DNA of 64,000 nucleotides from the NCBI GenBank assembly GCA_026413225.1, contig JAPMTP010000107.1, positions 1 to 64,000 on the forward strand, written 5' to 3'. The notes below the pieces were generated by a model. It was not told the DNA's origin. It made no database searches and was given only the letters and a program-made list of their open reading frames with translations. This document shows, one piece after another, positions 59,138 to 64,000 of this stretch. Made by a program: the position numbers and the translations under genes. Numbering within the stretch: position 1 is the stretch's first letter; the number at the start of each line of letters is the position of its first letter. Origin of the DNA: Otis tarda. Lineage: Eukaryota > Chordata > Aves > Otidiformes > Otididae.

Positions 59138-61654
59138 AGCCACTCAAGCTCTTGCTGTTCCTCAGCGGCCATTGGCAGCGCACCTACAGCAGCACAGACA
59201 TTGGGGCTCCGGGCTTTCCCTGACGAACAGGGCTTCGATTTTTACCACCAGCTACACGTGCGCGCCCCCTGAAAAAAAACCCCGAAAAATCACGAACGTC
59301 GGACCATTGCTCCCACACCAAAAGTGCCAGCCACTCAAGCTCTTGCTGCTCCTCAGCGGCCATTGGCAGCGCACCTACAGCACCACAGACATTGGGGCTC
59401 CGGGCTTTCCCTGACGAACAGGGCTTCGATGTTTAGCACCATCTGCACCAGGGCGCTCCCTGGAAAAAAACGCCAAAATATCACTAACGTCGGACCATTG
59501 CTCCCACTCCAAAAGTGCCAGCCACTCAAGCTATTGCTGCTCCTCAGCGGCCATTGGCAGCGCACCTACAGCAGCACAGACATTGGGGCTCCGGGCTTTC
59601 CCTGACAAACAGGGCTTTGACGTTTACCACCAGCTGCATGTGGGCGCCCACTGAAAAAAACCCCGAAAAATCACGAACGTCGGACGATTGCTGCCACACC
59701 AAAAGTGCCAGCCACTCAAGCTCTTGCTGCTCCTCAGCGGCCATTGGCAGTGCACCTACAGCAGCACAGACATTGTGGCTCCGGGCTTTCCCTGACGAAC
59801 AGGGCTTCGACATTTACCACCAGCTGCACGTGCGCGCCCCCTGAAAAAAAACCCTGAAAAATCTCGAACGTCGGACCATTGCTCCCACACCAAAAGTGCC
59901 AGCCACTCAAGCTCTTGCTGCTCCTCAGCGGCCATTGGCAGCGCACCTACAGCACCACAGACATTGGGGCTCCGGGCTTTCCCTGACGAACAGGGCTTCG
60001 ATGTTTACCACCATCTGCACCAGGGCGCTCCCTGGAAAAAAACGCCAAAATATCACTAACGTCGGACCATTGCTCCCACTCCAAAAGTGCCAGCCACTCA
60101 AGCTATTGCTGCTCCTCAGCGGCCATTGGCAGCGCACCTACAGCAGCACAGACATTGGGGCTCCGGGCTTTCCCTGACAAACAGGGCTTTGACGTTTACC
60201 ACCAGCTGCATGTGGGCGCCCACTGAAAAAAACCCCGAAAAATCACGAACGTCGGACGATTGCTGCCACACCAAAAGTGCCAGCCACTCAAGCTCTTGCT
60301 GCTCCTCAGAGGCCTTTGGCAGCGCACCTACAGCACCACAGACATTGGGGCTCCGGGCTTTCCCTGACGAACAGGCCTTCGACGTATACCACCATCTGCA
60401 CCTGGGCGCTCCCTGAAAAAAAACCCCAAAATATCACGAACGTCGGACCATTGCTACCATACCAAAAGTGCCAGCCACTCAAGCTCTTGCTGCTCCTCAG
60501 CGGCCATTGGCAGCGCACCTACAGCACCACAGACATTGGGGCTCTGGGCTTTCCCTGACGAACAGGGCTTCGACGTTTACCACCGTCTACACGTGGGCGC
60601 TCCCTGAAAAAAATCTCCGAAAAATCACGAACGTCGGACGATTGCTCCCGCACCAAAAGTGCCAGCCACTCAAGCTCTTGCTGCTCCTCAGCGGCCATTG
60701 GCAGCGCACCTGAGCACCACAGACATTGGGCCTCCGGGCTTTCCCTGACGAACAGGGCTTCGACGTTTACCACCAGCTGCACGTGGGCGCCCCCTGAAAA
60801 AAAACCCCGAAAAATCACGAACGTCGGACCATTGCTCCAACTCCAAAAGTGCCAGCCACTCAAGCTCTTGCTGCTCCTCAGCGGCCATTGGCAGCGCACC
60901 TACAGCACCACAGACACTGGGGCTCCGGGCTTTCCCTGACGAACAGGGCTTCGATGTTTACCACCAGCTGCACCTGGGCGCTCCCTGAAAAAAAAACCCA
61001 AAATATTACTAATGTCAGACCATTTCTCCCACCCCAAAAGTGCCAGCCACTCAAGCTCTTGCTGCTCCTCAGCGGCCATTGGTAGCACACGTACACCCTC
61101 ACAGACATTGAGGCTCCGGGCTTTCCCTGTCGAACAGGGCTTCGACGTTTACCACCAGCTGCACATGGGCGCCCCCTGAAAAAAACCCCAAAAAATCACG
61201 AACGTCGGACGATTGCTGCCACACCAAAAGTGCCAGACACTCAAGCTCTTGCTGCTCCTCAGCGGCAATTGGCAGCGCACCTGCAGCACCACAGACATTG
61301 GGCCTCCGGGCTTTCTCTGATGAACAGGGCTTCGACGTTTACCACCAGCTGCACGTGGGTGCCCCCTGAAAAAAAACCCCGAAAAATCACGAACGTCTGA
61401 CCATTGCTCCCACACCAAAAGTGCCAGCCACTCAAGCTCTTGCTGGTCCTCAGCGGCCATTGGCAGCGCACCTACAGCACCACAGACACTGGGGCTCCGG
61501 GCTTTCCCTGACGAACAGGGCTTCCACGTTTACCGCAAGCTGCTTGTAGGCGCCCCCTGAAAAAAAACCCCGAAAAATCACGAACGTCGGACCATTGCTC
61601 CCACACCAAAAGTGCCAGCCACTCAAGCTCTTGCTGCTCCTCAGCGGCCATTGG
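59138..61654 (+). repeat. 2.67-kb higher-order segment, copy 2
   Basis: Second copy of 56470-58985. The CCTGGAAAAAAACGCC unit occurs twice in each copy, three monomers (572 bp) apart, showing a smaller nested duplication. Confidence 0.88.
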
Positions 61655-64000
61655 CAGTGGACCTACAGCAGCAGAGACATTGGGGCTCCGGGCTTTCCCT
61701 GACGAACAGGGCTTCGACGTTTACCACCAGCTGCACGTGGGCACTCCCTGAAAAAAAACCCCGAAAAATCACAAATTTCGGACCATTGCTCCCACACCAA
61801 AAGTCCCAGCCACTCAAGCTCTTGCTGCTCCTCAGCGGCCATTGGCAGCACACCTACAGCAGCACAGACATTGGGGCTTAGGGCTTTCCCTGACGAACAG
61901 GGCTTCGACGTTTACCACCAGCTGCACCAGGGCGCCCCCTGAAAAAAAAACCCAAAAAATCAGGAACGTCGGACCATTGGTCCCACACCAAAAGTGCCAG
62001 CCACTTAAGCTCTTGCTGCTCCTCAGCGGCCATTGGCAGTGCACCTACAGCAGCACAGACATTGGGGCTCCGGGCTTTCCCTGACGAACAGGGCTTCGGC
62101 GTTTACCACCAGCTACACGTGGGCGCCCACAGAAAAAAACCCCGAAAAATCACGAACGTCGGACCATTGCTCCCACACCAAAAGTGCCAGCGACTCAAGC
62201 TCTTGCTGCTCCTCAGCGGCCACTTGCAGTCCACGTACCACACCAGAGAAATTGGGGCTCCGGGCTTTCCCTGATGAACAGGGCTTTGACGTTTACCACC
62301 AGCTGCACGTGGGCGCTAACTGAAAAAAACCCTGAAAAATCACGAACGTCGGACGATTGCTGCCACACCAATAGTGCCACCCACTCAAGCTCTTGCTGCT
62401 CCTCAGCGGCCATTGGCAGCGCACCTACAGCACCACAGACATTGGGGCTCCGGGCTTTCCCTGACGAACAGGGCTTCGACGTTTACCACCATCTACACGT
62501 GGGCGCCCACTGAAAAAAAACTCCGAAAAATCACGAACGTCGGACCATTGCTCCCAAACCAAAAGTGCCAGCCACTCAAGCTCTTGCTGCTCCTCGGCGG
62601 ACATTGGTAGCACACCTACAGCAGCACAGACATTGGGGCTCCGGGCTTTACCTGACGAACAGGGCTTCCACGTTTACCACCAGCTGCAACAGGGTGCTCC
62701 CTGAAAAAAACCCCGAAAAATCACGAACGTCTGACCATTGCTCCCACACCAAAAGTGCCAGCCACTCAAGCTCTTGCTGCTCCTCAGCGGCCATTGGCAG
62801 TCCACGTACCGCACCAGAGAAATTTGGTCTCCGGGCTTTCCCTGACGAACAGGGCTTCGACGTTTACCACCAGCTACACCTGGGCAACGCTGAAAAAAAA
62901 ACCCGAAAAATCACGAACGTCTGACCATTGCTCCCACACCAAAATTGCCAGCCACTCAAGCTCTTGCTGCTCCTCAGCGGCCATTGGCAGTGCACCTACA
63001 GCAGCAGAGACATTGGGGCTCCGGGCTTTCCCTGACGAACAGGGCTTCGACGTTTACCACCAGCTGCACGTGGGCACCCCCTGAAAAAAAACCCCGAAAA
63101 ATCACAAATTTCGGACCATTGCTCCCACACCAAAAGGGCCAGACACTCAAGCTCTTGCTGCTCCTCAGCGGTCATTGGCAGCACACCTAGAGCAGCACAG
63201 ACACTGGGGCTCCGGGCTTTCCCTGACGAACAGGGCTTCCACGTTTACCACCAGCTGCACGTGGGCGCTCCCTCACAAAAAACCCCAAAAAATCACAAAC
63301 GTCAGACGATTGCTCCCACACCAAAAGTGCCAGCCACTCAAGCTCTTGCTGCTCCTCAGCGGCCAGTGGTAGCACACCTACAGCAGCACAGACATCGAGG
63401 CTCTGGGCTTTCCCTGACAAACAGGGCTTCGACGTTTACCACCAGCTACACCTGGGCCCCCCCTGACAAAAAACCCCGAAAAATCACGAACGTCGGACGA
63501 TTGCTCCCACACCAAAAGTGCCAGCCACTCAAGCTCTTGCTGCTCCTCAGCGGCCATTGGCAGCGCACGTACAGCAGCACAGACATTGGGGCTCCGGGCT
63601 TTCCCTGACGAACAGGGCTTCGACGTTTAGCACCAGCTGCACCGGGGCGCCCCCTGGAAAAAAACCCCATAAAATCACGAACGTCGGACCATTGCTCCCA
63701 CACCAAAAGTGCCAGCCACTCAAGCTCTTGCTGCTCCTTAGCGGCCATTGGCAGACCACCTACCGCACCAGAGAAATTGGGGCTCTGGGCTTTCCCTGAC
63801 GAACAGGGCTTCGACGTTTACCACCAACTGCACGTGGGCACCCACTGATAAAAAACCCCGAAAAATAACAAATTTCGGACCATAGCTCCCACACCAAAAG
63901 GGCCAGACACTCAAGCTCTCGCTGCTCCTTAGCGGCCATTGGCAGCACACCTACAGCAGCACAGACACTGGGGCTCTGGGCTTTCCCTGACGAACAGGGC

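Larger units (their letters stand above)
37951..64000 (+). repeat. long homogeneous ~190-bp satellite array
   Basis: About 137 plus-strand monomers of 190-191 bp running off the right edge. Nearly every unit has CTCAAGCTCTTGCTGCTCCT, CAGCGGCCATTGGCAG, GGGCTTTCCCTGACGAACAG and an A-tract with CCCCGAAAAATCACGAACG. CCCTG-ACGAA-CAGGG is a 5-bp inverted repeat with a 5-base loop in almost every unit. Variant positions (CAGCAGCACAG versus CAGCACCACAG; GGACCATTG versus GGACGATTG) are shared at regular distances, showing higher-order duplication. Short open frames (up to 220 codons at 55893-56555) occur in all phases and shift from unit to unit; none is called a gene. Confidence 0.97.

Noticed and set aside
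37951-64000. Hundreds of overlapping 60-220-codon open frames with shared peptides such as MPATQALAAPQRPLAAHLQ
   Set aside because: They recur in each satellite monomer on both strands and in all phases; the period is not a multiple of three and frames end every one to three units. Expected from a GC-moderate satellite, not genes.
1-64000. CENP-B box in the satellite
   Set aside because: The nearest match is TTCG-N8-CGGGG in young units (TTCGTGATTTTTCGGGG); the box needs seven bases between these parts and an A at the fifth. It is not a match, and I know of no evidence that birds use this box.
37951-64000. CRISPR-like array
   Set aside because: Direct repeats are about 190 bp with no short repeat/unique spacer pattern.

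Overview
The window looks like satellite-rich, probably pericentromeric or centromeric, DNA of a bird. No host gene, tRNA or rRNA is visible. The avian call rests on three things. A solo LTR (24844-25979) carries the CCTCCACGGGCTGCAG-type repeats I associate with bird ERV2/ERVK LTRs. Short LTRs of about 445 bp begin TGTCCTGGTTCTGGCTAGG, a start common among neoavian ERVL-type LTRs. A roughly 190-bp satellite fills most of the window. The zebra finch centromeric satellite Tgut191A has a similar unit length, so a songbird is plausible, but I cannot compare the sequences here.

Layout. (1) 1-7012: satellite on the minus strand, homogeneous to about 2230 and old and degenerate beyond it. (2) 7013-7354: degenerate satellite with a strand flip. 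(3) 7355-13860: truncated gammaretrovirus-like ERV on the minus strand (3' LTR, env remnant, pol, end of gag) with two foreign LTRs nested in it. (4) 13861-17620: five tandem 744-bp units, each apparently a tetramer of the same 190-bp satellite. (5) 17660-18240: one such unit inverted. (6) 18241-24753: second copy of the ERV, on the plus strand. (7) 24844-25979: a solo LTR found only on this side. (8) 25980-32669: satellite on the plus strand. Parts 2-8 make one large interrupted palindrome. Its arms (about 2230-14441 and 17660-30835) surround a 3.2-kb spacer of 744-bp units.

(9) 32670-33265: satellite on the minus strand. (10) 33266-36537: a second, smaller palindrome made from the 5' LTR, primer-binding site and leader/gag start of an ERVL-like element; its centre is five copies of a 120-bp repeat. 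(11) 36538-37950: degenerate satellite. (12) 37950-64000: about 137 homogeneous plus-strand monomers, with longer segments duplicated at periods near 6089, 4575, 4192 and 2668 bp.

The retroviral genes are dead. Defects shared by both arms (second RT catalytic Asp changed to Asn, zinc-knuckle Cys changed to Tyr, common frameshifts, env internal deletion) predate the inverted duplication. A 1-bp frameshift in the left arm and the solo LTR in the right arm came later. The main biological interest is the architecture: two independent inverted duplications in one satellite domain, both with tandem repeats at the centre, both at borders between old and young satellite, with repeated reversal of satellite strand.
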